From Crateriforma sp964453205 (lineage in GTDB: Bacteria; Planctomycetota; Planctomycetia; Pirellulales; Pirellulaceae): a stretch of 64,000 nucleotides of DNA. Of the stretch, positions 26,601-33,623 are shown piece after piece. Below the pieces are notes generated by a model. That model had not been told where the DNA came from. It ran no database searches and was given only the letters and a program-made list of their open reading frames with translations. The position numbers and the translations under genes are program-made. How positions within the stretch are numbered: the first letter of the stretch is position 1; the number at the start of each line of letters is the position of its first letter. The DNA is taken from positions 52,296 to 116,295 of the forward strand of contig CAYVRC010000002.1 in the NCBI GenBank assembly GCA_964453205.1. The letters run 5' to 3'.

Positions 26601-27043
26601 ATCAGCAGCCGCCCTTCGGACACCGAATCGCGTTCCAAAGACCCGAAAAATTCCAGGATCTCGTTGATGCTGCGACGGCCGAGTTGCTCTTGCAGCCACC
26701 ACGCACAGGCCAGCGTGTGCGGGCAACGCCGGTCCCGTAAAAATTGGACGCAGCGACACGCGGGCGTCGCGTCCAACGCCACGCGGAACATTTCCGACGC
26801 ATCGTCGTCGACGTCTCCCCGGGGCAAAAATTCGACGCTCACGGGTTCCGTTTTTTGTCGGTTCCCGCTGACTTTGAATTCGAATCGGACCAGCGGGCCT
26901 TCTTGCAACATGGTCGGCTGGTCGACCTTCAACAACGCCGCTCGTTTGTCCAACACCTCGTCGTGGGAATCCACCAGTCGCTGGGCGGCTTCGGTAACCA
27001 TCATGCCGAAGGCGGCTACGGCGTCGTTCGAGAGCAAATCCAT
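23699..27043 (-). CDS. SWIM zinc-finger SNF2-family helicase
   Basis: 1114 residues from the ATG at 27043 (the frame continues to 27217 but without plausible sequence). A SWIM zinc finger, CRC-x8-CPH (Cys96, Cys98, Cys107, His109), is followed by a long non-catalytic region. The SNF2 ATPase core starts at about residue 640: DFRDYQLDGYRWL, Walker A DDMGLGKT near 680, DEAQ box VLDEAQFIKN, SGTPLENHLGELWSLF, and the C-terminal lobe with SLKAGGTGLNLT and QATDRAHRIGQ. Bacterial relatives are RapA/HepA-like remodelling ATPases that act on nucleic-acid-protein complexes. No restriction or defence gene adjoins, so a housekeeping role is as likely as any. Confidence 0.9.
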   Translation of the reverse strand: MDLLSNDAVAAFGMMVTEAAQRLVDSHDEVLDKRAALLKVDQPTMLQEGPLVRFEFKVSGNRQKTEPVSVEFLPRGDVDDDASEMFRVALDATPACRCVQFLRDRRCPHTLACAWWLQEQLGRRSINEILEFFGSLERDSVSEGRLLIKDLLSMADKINADLPDEAATRLQWRIGITDARYYCPISISAYEQRPRKTGKGWTKGREIRAYDLLQRDFSPRPIDGRVAALVADPSYSFNDDHFSEFSALRLLIGHPNVVWDGDESRHINVSAGQLSLSLDVVEFDDQDGQESEPGREEITTKFRPRLHLGNSVLDLRSCEVIKGYSSPSEPVILVVDRDRDRVVYCPLPTPRAVRMFEYLLRTELEEVLLDFDTANQLAVNAAKVDPLIPVELPLQLAGPLEPIDAEMVIELRPRVGAGVKVALVMHDERFPSLLTPGAAPQTVTCLTPEGPVRLGRDLTAEKTRAEQIATEFALNQYSGDGAFRWVAETDGDSLDLLGRLHAAGEDAPRIIWPEGESIRVRGEITPSSLRVQIDDRRDWFGITGSISLDGQDVPLADILKAVQENRSLVRVGDREFAKISDEFRRRLQQLGDSVVSERGTLKVADAAVPAVQDLIGEDVLLEATARWHESIDKLQSLADWTPEQPERLEVDFRDYQLDGYRWLAKLSRWGVGGVLADDMGLGKTVQTLGVLCDRAAGGPALVIAPTSVGDNWVRETNRFAPELNPILYRDSDREELIKSAKPGDLVIVSYQLLQRDAKRFASRSWWTLVLDEAQFIKNAQTKTSQSIRKIDADWRIGLSGTPLENHLGELWSLFRTLSPGLLGSWDRFRNRFAEPIERHRDDERRQSLARLVQPFILRRTKDKVLKELPPRTEITLQAELSPAERKLYEDARLAAVAELAGANLADKTEGDRRIRTLAWLTKLRQLACHPRLVDKTWTKGSAKLDVLIELVDELRDEDHRALVFSQFVKHLDVVRKSLDEKGISYQYLDGSTPAKERQRRVDAFQQGDGDLFLISLKAGGTGLNLTAADYVIHLDPWWNPAVEDQATDRAHRIGQVRPVTVYRLVAQGTIEEQILQMHADKRELVAGVLDGTDRAAKLNTADLIDLIKAGVASA

Positions 27044-27333
27044 GGTGTGAAATCCGTTCGCGTGTCGTCGCGGGCCGGTTTCGCTACCGGCCGTTTCAGT
27101 TCTGGCCTGAGCGACGAAAGACAGCGTTTCGCAAAACGCGGATTCGCCAAAAGCCAAGCCCGTCAGTCTAGCGAGACTCCTCGTTTTGACGATGCCACTT
27201 CGGGCACGCTGCCGCACGTTCGATGACGATCAAAGCCTTTCGGGCGTCCTGGTCACCGTCGCCCGGCCCGCTAAAGTATGGCGATCGCCGCAATCTGATT
27301 TTTTTCCTTGAAAACACATGAGCCGAAACCGCA

Positions 27334-27696
27334 ATGCCGAAATTGACCGTCCAGGGAATCGGAGATTTTGAAATCGCCCCGGGAAAACGTCTCACCCAAG
27401 CGTTGGTCGAGGACGCCGATACCGACCAACTGCACGCCTGTGGCGGCCACAGCCGCTGCACCACGTGTCGCGTCGAATTCGTCGACGGTGAGCCGGAAAA
27501 AATGACCGAAGCCGAAAAGGAAACGCTGAAAGCTCGCGAAGTCACCCAACCCGGTGTCCGACTGAGCTGCCAAATCGCCTGCGACCACGACATGACCGTC
27601 AAGCTGATCAGCCGTCTGGAGGGCAGCGGTCGCAAAGACCAGGGCACTCCCGTCGCCGACGAAATCGAACCGCCGCCGAGCTGGACGACCAAGTAG
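27334..27696 (+). CDS. 2Fe-2S plant-type ferredoxin
   Basis: 120 residues with the ferredoxin cysteine pattern CGGHSRCTTC (Cys36, Cys42, Cys45) and a fourth cysteine in RLSCQI (Cys79). The fold is the ubiquitin-like 2Fe-2S ferredoxin, and the acidic/proline tail after residue 95 is an extension. It would carry single electrons in the cytoplasm; partners are not identifiable here. It is divergent from the helicase gene across a 290-bp spacer and convergent with the hydrolase gene. The spacer after the stop is GC-rich and contains a possible weak hairpin. Confidence 0.92.
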   Translation: MPKLTVQGIGDFEIAPGKRLTQALVEDADTDQLHACGGHSRCTTCRVEFVDGEPEKMTEAEKETLKAREVTQPGVRLSCQIACDHDMTVKLISRLEGSGRKDQGTPVADEIEPPPSWTTK

Positions 27697-27773
27697 CCCG
27701 TCCGACCGCGCAGCCGGCCCGACCGCAGGGCCGCCCGATCGCGGGCCCCTGCCGCGACGCGTGGTGTCTCGAA

Positions 27774-28805
27774 TCAGGGCCGCAGGGATCGGACGAAGAA
27801 CGCTTCGATCGCTTCGTCGGCCCAGCAACGCCAGCGGCGATCGACGTAGCCCAAATGACCCCCGCGCGGGACCAATTCCAGGTGCACGTCGCCCGATGCC
27901 GTGATCGCCTCGGGTCCGCGGAAACAACTGACCGGAACGATCGGATCGTCCGCCGCGGCGATCAGCAACGTGGGAATCCGGATCGCTCCGGTCACGTGCA
28001 TCGACGAGGACCGATCGTAATAGTCCTCCGCATCGACGAACCCCGACAACGGGGCGGTCAGCCGATCGTCCAGATCCCAAAGGGTTTTCGGACGTCGATT
28101 CCGCAACGTTTCGGCGACGTCTTGTCGGCTGGCGACGTTCCGCGGGATGCTCGCCAGCAATTGCTTCAGAAAATAGCGACTGTAAACACGTCGACTGCCT
28201 TGCAGCATGAATCGGCTGCAGCGGGCCAGATCGACCGGCGGTGCCAACGCGACCGCCGCGACCAGTCGGGTCGACCAGCCCGGCGACGGATCGTCACCGC
28301 TTCCCAGGCGTCCGAGCATCCGGAGGACTTGGTTGCCGCCCATCGAGAAACCCGCCACGCCCAGCTTGCCAGAATGACGCCGGGCGACATGATCCATCGC
28401 CGCCAGGCAATCCGCGCTCCGCCCGGCGTGCATCACGTTGACCGCCAAGTCCGCCGCCGCGCCGCAGCCTCGCATGTCCATCCGATAAACCGTCAGGCCT
28501 TGCCGGCGGAGTCGATCGGCGACCCGAATCATGTAACCGGCCGCGTGACAGCCGCACAAGCCGTGAACCAACAACACGGCATCCTCGCCGCACGATCGCC
28601 GGACCGCTGAGTCCAGAACCGGTGCGTCTTCGTGAAGCACGATCGCGTCACCGTCGCACAGCGACACCACATGCGGCGTCGACCGCAGCGTGGGCAGCGT
28701 TTGACGCCGAAACGTCGCCAGCGTCTGGAAATGACCGCCGGGCAACCAACGCGAGGGAAAATAGGACGGCAACATCAAGCGACCCAGCGCATCATGGGTT
28801 GGCAA
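27774..28805 (-). CDS. YheT-type alpha/beta hydrolase
   Basis: 343 residues. The oxyanion region LLVHGLCGCHAAGYMIR, nucleophile elbow VAGFSMGGNQVL (Ser154), a late aspartate in AAADDPIVP (about 285) and histidine in PRGGHLGYVD (about 318) form a complete triad. The N-terminal FPSRWLPGGHFQTLATF is the YheT/EMB8 family signature. Members act on acyl or ester substrates, but the natural substrate is unknown. The start at 28805 could instead be 28775 (MLPSYFPSRW). The gene is divergent from thpR with only about 30 bp between starts, so the two promoters must overlap or lie within coding sequence. Confidence 0.88.
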   Translation of the reverse strand: MPTHDALGRLMLPSYFPSRWLPGGHFQTLATFRRQTLPTLRSTPHVVSLCDGDAIVLHEDAPVLDSAVRRSCGEDAVLLVHGLCGCHAAGYMIRVADRLRRQGLTVYRMDMRGCGAAADLAVNVMHAGRSADCLAAMDHVARRHSGKLGVAGFSMGGNQVLRMLGRLGSGDDPSPGWSTRLVAAVALAPPVDLARCSRFMLQGSRRVYSRYFLKQLLASIPRNVASRQDVAETLRNRRPKTLWDLDDRLTAPLSGFVDAEDYYDRSSSMHVTGAIRIPTLLIAAADDPIVPVSCFRGPEAITASGDVHLELVPRGGHLGYVDRRWRCWADEAIEAFFVRSLRP

Positions 28806-28834
28806 ACTCCGCGGAACATGAAACGGTAGGTTCC

Positions 28835-29404
28835 ATGCAAGACGTTCGTTCCTTCATCGCCGTCCCTTTGCCCCCGTCGATCGCCAAGTCGGCGACACGT
28901 CTGCTGGCAAACTTGAAGCACGAGGACGACGGCATTCGCTGGGTTCCCACGGACAACCTTCACCTGACCCTGAAGTTCCTCGGTGACGTGAACAATCGAG
29001 AACTTCCTGCCGTCTGTCAAGCGATTCGCAAAGTCTGTGCCGACTTCGATCCGTTCCCGCTGGAGTTTTCCGGGACCCGAGCGCTCCCCTCGCTCGAAAA
29101 AGCACGTGTCCTGTGCGTCGGCGTCCGTGACGAAAGCGAAACACTGACCACGATGGTCGGCCGACTGGAAAAGCAGATGGCGGATCTCGGTTTCAAGCCC
29201 GAACCTCGCGACTACGTTCCCCACCTGACTCTCGGTCGCGTCCGCAAAACGTCCAGCCGCGCGAGCGCCGCGGTGCTCGATCGCTTGGCCGAATACCGGA
29301 CGATCGAACTGGGACAGATGATCGCCGATGAGGTCCTGCTGATGGGCAGTTTTCTGGAAAAGTCGGGGCCGTCGTACCATGTCATGGATACGATCGAATT
29401 GTAG
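28835..29404 (+). CDS. thpR: RNA 2',3'-cyclic phosphodiesterase
   Basis: 189 residues of the 2H phosphoesterase superfamily. The two catalytic motifs are HLTL at 43-46 and HLTLGR at 130-135, with the family-typical N-terminus RSFIAVPLPPSIA. The enzyme opens 2',3'-cyclic phosphate ends of RNA and can ligate tRNA halves in vitro. The ATG at 28835 is chosen because the protein family starts there; the longer frame (28622) overlaps the hydrolase gene on the other strand. Confidence 0.92.
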   Translation: MQDVRSFIAVPLPPSIAKSATRLLANLKHEDDGIRWVPTDNLHLTLKFLGDVNNRELPAVCQAIRKVCADFDPFPLEFSGTRALPSLEKARVLCVGVRDESETLTTMVGRLEKQMADLGFKPEPRDYVPHLTLGRVRKTSSRASAAVLDRLAEYRTIELGQMIADEVLLMGSFLEKSGPSYHVMDTIEL

Positions 29405-29446
29405 TCGCCTCCCTTCCTCCCACACTCCGATCATGGCACTCGATCC

Positions 29447-29977
29447 ATGGAACCGGCCGGCATGAAACCGACACGAACGGGCAGGTCCGATGAGGGCAGG
29501 TCCGATGAGGGCAGGTCCCATGATGACGATCGCCCGAAAGACGACCCGGGCGACGGCACCACCACGGTGGACGACCTGAAAGGCTTGGTCGAACGATTCG
29601 TGGCCGAGCGAGAGTGGCACGTGTTTCACAATCCCAAAAATCTGGCCATGAGTTTGGCCATCGAAACGGCCGAACTGATGGAGCATTTCCAGTGGCTGAC
29701 GCCCGAGCAAGCCGAGCAGGCCGTTCGCGAGCCGTCACCGAGAGCCGAAATCGGCGAGGAGATGGCGGATTGCTTGGCATATTTGCTGTCGTTGGCGAAC
29801 GTGATGAAGTTGGATTTGAGTTCCGCTTTGCGTGAAAAAATGTTGAAGAACGCCGTAAAATACCCCGTCGCGACCTCTCGGGGTGTCGCCCGTCCGGGCG
29901 ACCCCGACCCGCGTCGCGACGGCAAATGCCCCCCCCTGCCACGAACCCCCCGACCCGACGAGGTGTCTGGTTCGTAA
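29447..29977 (+). CDS. MazG-like nucleotide pyrophosphohydrolase
   Basis: 176 residues. The central part (about 45-140) has the MazG/dCTPase metal motif: ETAELMEHFQW (E-x2-E) followed by EIGEEMADCLAYLL (E-x2-D). This places it among single-domain nucleotide pyrophosphohydrolases that clear non-canonical NTPs. The N-terminus is expanded by a 15-bp tandem repeat that adds GRSDE units, and the C-terminus has a proline/arginine-rich tail not typical of the family. ATG 29447 or 29462 could be the start. It follows thpR by 42 bp and may share its transcript. Confidence 0.85.
   Translation: MEPAGMKPTRTGRSDEGRSDEGRSHDDDRPKDDPGDGTTTVDDLKGLVERFVAEREWHVFHNPKNLAMSLAIETAELMEHFQWLTPEQAEQAVREPSPRAEIGEEMADCLAYLLSLANVMKLDLSSALREKMLKNAVKYPVATSRGVARPGDPDPRRDGKCPPLPRTPRPDEVSGS
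29479..29523. repeat. 15-bp in-frame tandem repeat, three copies
   Basis: gggcaggtccgatga occurs at 29479-29493 and 29494-29508, with a one-mismatch third copy at 29509-29523. It lies inside the MazG-like gene and encodes GRSDE, GRSDE, GRSHD. Confidence 0.9.
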
Positions 29978-29996
29978 ACCAGAGGGCATCTTCAGC

Positions 29997-30002
29997 TATA
30001 AT
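29997..30002 (+). promoter_or_regulatory. Consensus -10 box upstream of hflX
   Basis: TATAAT, a perfect sigma-70-type -10 element, 33 bp before the proposed hflX start. A transcript from it would begin near 30009. No good -35 is seen at 17 bp (TTCGTA lies too far, at 29971). Confidence 0.45.
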
Positions 30003-30034
30003 TCAGGGCAACCTTCGAACAACAGGAGCCGTTC

Positions 30035-31432
30035 ATTTCTACTCTTCGAGACCTCAAACCCACCTGTAGCGATCAGCCGGAACGAAGCATTCTGGCGCGC
30101 TTGATCCGCCCGGAAGACAAAGTCGATGCGGACCCGTTGGAAGAACTCCACGGCCTGGCCATCACCGCCGGCACCGAAGTCGTCGACGAATTGATTCAGC
30201 GCCGCGCGACGGCAAGTCATGCGACCTATCTGGGCAAAGGCAAGGTCGAAGAACTCCGCACCCTCGTCGCCAAACACGACGCCGACGTGGTGATTTTCGA
30301 CAACGACTTGACCCCGGCCCAGATTCGCAACTTGGAGGAGCGAACCAAAGTCAAGGTGCTCGACCGCACCGAATTGATTTTGGACATCTTCGCCGCCGGT
30401 GCCCGCACGTACGAATCACGCTTGGCGATCGAACTGGCACAGCTGGAATATTCGCTGCCCCGCCTGAAACGGATGTGGACGCACCTTTCACGACAATCCA
30501 TGGGCGTGGGCATGCGTGGCCCGGGGGAAAAGCAACTGGAAGTCGACCGCCGTTTGGCGCAGAAACGGATCCGTGATTTGAAAGCGGATCTGGCCAAAGT
30601 CGAACGCCGTCGCGAAGTCCAGGTCGCCGCTCGGAAAGAAGCTCCCACGGTATCGCTGGTCGGTTACACCAATGCCGGCAAAAGCACCCTGATGAACGCA
30701 CTGACCGATGCGAACGTTCAAGCCGCGGACAAGCTGTTCGCCACGCTTGATACGCGGACGCGCCGATGGTCGATTCCCGGATGGGGAACCGTTTTGCTGA
30801 GCGACACCGTCGGTTTCATTCGTGATCTGCCGCACTCGTTGGTCGCCAGCTTCAAATCGACTTTGGAAGAGACGCGGCAAGCCGATCTGCTGTTGCACGT
30901 CGCCGACGCCAGCCACCCGCAGGTGTTCGATCAGATCAGCGCCGTTTACACCGTCCTGGAAGAATTAAAGATCGAAGCCAAGGACACCTTGTTGGTGCTC
31001 AACAAGATCGACTTGGTCGATTCGCCGCTGACGTTGAACCGTGTCTTGGACCGCTACCCCAATGCGATTCCGGTCAGTGCCAAGGGCGGAAAAGGCTTGG
31101 CGATGCTGACCGAAATGGTCGGCGAAGCCCTCGGCCGCGAGTTCTTGGATCTGCAAATCGAAGTCGACCATAGCGACGGTCGCCTGTTGGCCTACCTGTC
31201 CAGCAAGGGCGAAGTTCTTTCCCGACGTTTCGATGATCATTCGACGGTCGTGCATGTCCGCATGCCCGTCGGGGCGATGGGGCCGGTGTACCGCACCGCC
31301 ATCGCGGTGACGCCGGTCGGCGGCTCCGCCGGGATGGATCGGACCTCGGCCGACGGAAATTCGCCGGCCCTTCCCGCGCCGATCGATTCCATCGAAACTT
31401 CCGACGTGCCGACGCCCGGCGAAGTGGCTTGA
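30035..31432 (+). CDS. hflX: GTPase HflX, probable ATT start
   Basis: About 465 residues if started at ATT 30035. There is no in-frame ATG, GTG or TTG between the upstream stop (29999) and a TTG at 30101. The TTG would cut into the conserved N-terminus (PERSILARLIRPED), while ATT 30035 has AGGAG 6 bases upstream and a TATAAT 33 bases upstream. The HflX N-domain (LGKGKVEELRTLV; DNDLTPAQIRNLEE; GPGEKQLEVDRR) leads to the GTPase domain: G1 GYTNAGKST, G3 DTVGFIRDLP, G4 NKIDL. HflX rescues or splits stalled and heat-damaged ribosomes. A 31438-31458 hairpin follows. Function is firm; the start codon is inferred. Confidence 0.88.
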   Translation: MSTLRDLKPTCSDQPERSILARLIRPEDKVDADPLEELHGLAITAGTEVVDELIQRRATASHATYLGKGKVEELRTLVAKHDADVVIFDNDLTPAQIRNLEERTKVKVLDRTELILDIFAAGARTYESRLAIELAQLEYSLPRLKRMWTHLSRQSMGVGMRGPGEKQLEVDRRLAQKRIRDLKADLAKVERRREVQVAARKEAPTVSLVGYTNAGKSTLMNALTDANVQAADKLFATLDTRTRRWSIPGWGTVLLSDTVGFIRDLPHSLVASFKSTLEETRQADLLLHVADASHPQVFDQISAVYTVLEELKIEAKDTLLVLNKIDLVDSPLTLNRVLDRYPNAIPVSAKGGKGLAMLTEMVGEALGREFLDLQIEVDHSDGRLLAYLSSKGEVLSRRFDDHSTVVHVRMPVGAMGPVYRTAIAVTPVGGSAGMDRTSADGNSPALPAPIDSIETSDVPTPGEVA

Positions 31433-31438
31433 CACGTC

Positions 31439-31458
31439 GGAACGAGTCGTCTCGTTCC
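31439..31458 (+). terminator. Hairpin after hflX, possible terminator
   Basis: GGAACGAG (31439-31446), a 4-base loop, then CTCGTTCC (31451-31458). The stem is perfect but no T-run follows, so it may act as a weak terminator or mRNA stabiliser. Confidence 0.45.
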
Positions 31459-31506
31459 ACCGCGGCGGCAGCAGGCCGCCACCCGACGTTGGACGAGGAA
31501 AAGTGA

Positions 31507-32565
31507 ATGAGCGACGTGGATCTGCGAGACTACCGAAAAATTTTGTTGTTGACCGACGGTCACTCGACGCCCTTTTTGGCCAAGACGGCGATCAGCCTGC
31601 TCCGCTACCGCCCGGGCGACGTCGTCGGCGTTTTGGATCGGGAACAGGCCGGGAAATCCTGTGACGAGCTGTTCGGCTGCGGCGGCGAACGTCCCGTCGT
31701 CGCGTCACTCCAGGACGCCCCGTGCGACGCCTTGTTCATCGGGATTGCGCCACCGGGTGGACGATTGCCGGCAAGTTGGCGGGACATCTTGAACGAAGCG
31801 ATCGGCCGAAAGATCGACGTCGTTTCGGGACTTCACGACTTCCTGATCCGCGACCCCCAACTCGTCGACTCGGCGGCGCGGTCGGGCAGCCGACTGATTG
31901 ACGTTCGTCGCAACGATCATCACGAAGTCGCCACGTGTGCGACGTTTCGCAAAGAGTGCTTGCGGGTCCACGCGATCGGTAACGATTGCAGTCTGGGAAA
32001 GATGGTGACCAGCTTGGAACTTCAACGCGGCTTGATCGCTCGAGGCCACGACGCCGGCTTTGCGGCCACCGGTCAGACCGGGATCATGATCGCCGGTTCG
32101 GGGATGCCGATCGATTGCGTCGTGGCGGACTTTGTCAGCGGAGCGGCGGAACAGCTGGTGCTGGCCAACCAAGACCACGATTTTTTGTTGATCGAAGGAC
32201 AGGGCAGTCTTTCGCACCCGCTGTATTCCGGCGTGACGCTAGGATTGTTGCACGGCTGCGCACCGGACGCTTTGGTGTTCTGTTACGAAGCCGGCCGCCG
32301 TCTGGTCAAAGGGCTCAGCGGTGTGGCGATTCCTCCGCTCGAGCGAATCTTTGACTTGTCCGAGCAGATGGCCAACCTGCGGCATCCGTGCCGAATCATC
32401 GGCGTCGCCGCGAACACTCGCGATTTGAACGAGGCCGACGCCAAGGCGGAAATGCAGCGGGTCGAATCGGAATTGGGCGTGCCGGTTTGTGACCCTTATC
32501 GTGACGGCACCGACCGTTTGGTCGACGCGGCGATCGAACTGCGAAAGAGCTTGGTGGCGTCATGA
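31507..32565 (+). CDS. DUF1611 protein, DgcN-like (D-glutamate N-acetyltransferase candidate)
   Basis: 352 residues of the DUF1611 family: a Rossmann-like N-terminal half (about 1-140) and a P-loop-like C-terminal half, with GNDCSLGKMVTSLELQRGL near 157-175, GFAATGQTGIMIAGSG and LLIEGQGSLSHPLYSG. DgcN of this family acetylates D-glutamate in marine bacteria, working with the enolase-superfamily racemase DgcA. Here the next gene is exactly such an enolase-superfamily epimerase, overlapping by 4 bp (ATGA), which supports the DgcN reading. The start ATG at 31507 has GAGG upstream. The assignment of D-glutamate as substrate is inference from neighbour and family. Confidence 0.82.
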   Translation: MSDVDLRDYRKILLLTDGHSTPFLAKTAISLLRYRPGDVVGVLDREQAGKSCDELFGCGGERPVVASLQDAPCDALFIGIAPPGGRLPASWRDILNEAIGRKIDVVSGLHDFLIRDPQLVDSAARSGSRLIDVRRNDHHEVATCATFRKECLRVHAIGNDCSLGKMVTSLELQRGLIARGHDAGFAATGQTGIMIAGSGMPIDCVVADFVSGAAEQLVLANQDHDFLLIEGQGSLSHPLYSGVTLGLLHGCAPDALVFCYEAGRRLVKGLSGVAIPPLERIFDLSEQMANLRHPCRIIGVAANTRDLNEADAKAEMQRVESELGVPVCDPYRDGTDRLVDAAIELRKSLVAS

Positions 32566-33623
32566 AGATGACCGTTCATCACCTGACGTTGCCGCTGGAG
32601 CATCCCTTCACGATCTCACGTGGAACGATCACGCACCAACGCAGTGTCGTCGTGGAATTGGAACACCAAGGCGTCAGCGGTTTCGGCGAAGTCACCGAAA
32701 ACAGTTTTTACGGGCAGGACGTCGACACGATTGCCGGGCGACTGGCAACGTCCGACCCGCTGCTACGCGACATCGAATCGTCCCTGACTCGGCCGGATTG
32801 GCCCGGCCGACTTTGGCAAGCCGCCGCGGATCGATGGTCGCCCGACACGTTCGCCTTGTCGGCGTTGGACATGGCCGCCTGCGATCTTTGGGGACGCCTG
32901 ACCGGGCGACCCGGTCATGAACTTTGGGGTTTGCAATGGAACGACGTTCCTTCGTCGAGCTACACGATCGGGATCGCGCCGATCGAACAGATGATCGACA
33001 AGCTACGCGAACGCCCGGACTGGCCGATTTACAAGATCAAACTCGGGACGCCCGATGACGTGGCGATCGTTCGGCGGCTACGTGAGGAAACCGACGCCGT
33101 TTTTCGCGTCGATGCGAACTGTGCCTGGTCGGCCGATCAGACGATCGAGTTTTCGCCCGTTTTGAAAGACTTGGGCACCGAGTTCATCGAACAGCCTCTG
33201 CCGATCACCGCTTCGGACGAAGACAAGCGACGGGCGTTTCGGCACTCTGCGCTGCCCTTGATCGCCGACGAAGATTGTCAGGTCGAATCCGACGTGCTTC
33301 GTTGTCGCGATTTCTATCACGGCATCAACGTCAAACTTTGCAAGTGCGGCGGGCCGACACCGGCGGTTCGAATGCTCCGTCGGGCACGGTCGCTGGAGAT
33401 GCAAACCATGGTCGGATGCATGATCGAAAGCTCGATCGGCATCAGCATGACGGCTCAACTGTTGCCGCTGTTGGATCACGCCGATTTGGACGGCGCGGTC
33501 TTGCTGCGTCGGGACCCCGCCGAGGGGGTCAGTCTGGATCGCGGAAAGGTTACACTCAGTGGCCGCTCGGGAACCGGATCACGCCTGCGACAGGAATCGC
33601 CAGATGCCACAACCGCCAGATGA
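32562..33623 (+). CDS. Enolase-superfamily epimerase/racemase (dipeptide epimerase or DgcA-like)
   Basis: 353 residues. Enolase-superfamily active site: KIK (Lys158, Lys160), metal ligands Asp184 (RVDANCAWS), Glu210 (FIEQPL) and Asp236 (IADEDC), and the second-side catalytic lysine Lys258 in NVKLCKCGG. This pattern fits L-Ala-D/L-Glu epimerases and the related N-acetyl-D-glutamate racemase DgcA. Overlap with the DUF1611 gene and with the antiporter gene (20 bp) indicates one operon. With the neighbour, conversion of N-acetyl-D-glutamate to the L form is the more likely job, but murein-peptide epimerisation remains possible. Confidence 0.85.
   Translation: MKMTVHHLTLPLEHPFTISRGTITHQRSVVVELEHQGVSGFGEVTENSFYGQDVDTIAGRLATSDPLLRDIESSLTRPDWPGRLWQAAADRWSPDTFALSALDMAACDLWGRLTGRPGHELWGLQWNDVPSSSYTIGIAPIEQMIDKLRERPDWPIYKIKLGTPDDVAIVRRLREETDAVFRVDANCAWSADQTIEFSPVLKDLGTEFIEQPLPITASDEDKRRAFRHSALPLIADEDCQVESDVLRCRDFYHGINVKLCKCGGPTPAVRMLRRARSLEMQTMVGCMIESSIGISMTAQLLPLLDHADLDGAVLLRRDPAEGVSLDRGKVTLSGRSGTGSRLRQESPDATTAR

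Noticed and set aside
23699..27043. Helicase as part of a phage-defence island
   Set aside because: No nuclease, methyltransferase or other defence gene is next to it; neighbours are VanZ-like and ferredoxin genes.
27697..27773. GC-rich inverted sequence after the ferredoxin gene as terminator
   Set aside because: Only short imperfect pairing (GGGCC with GGCCC) and no T-run; too weak to call.
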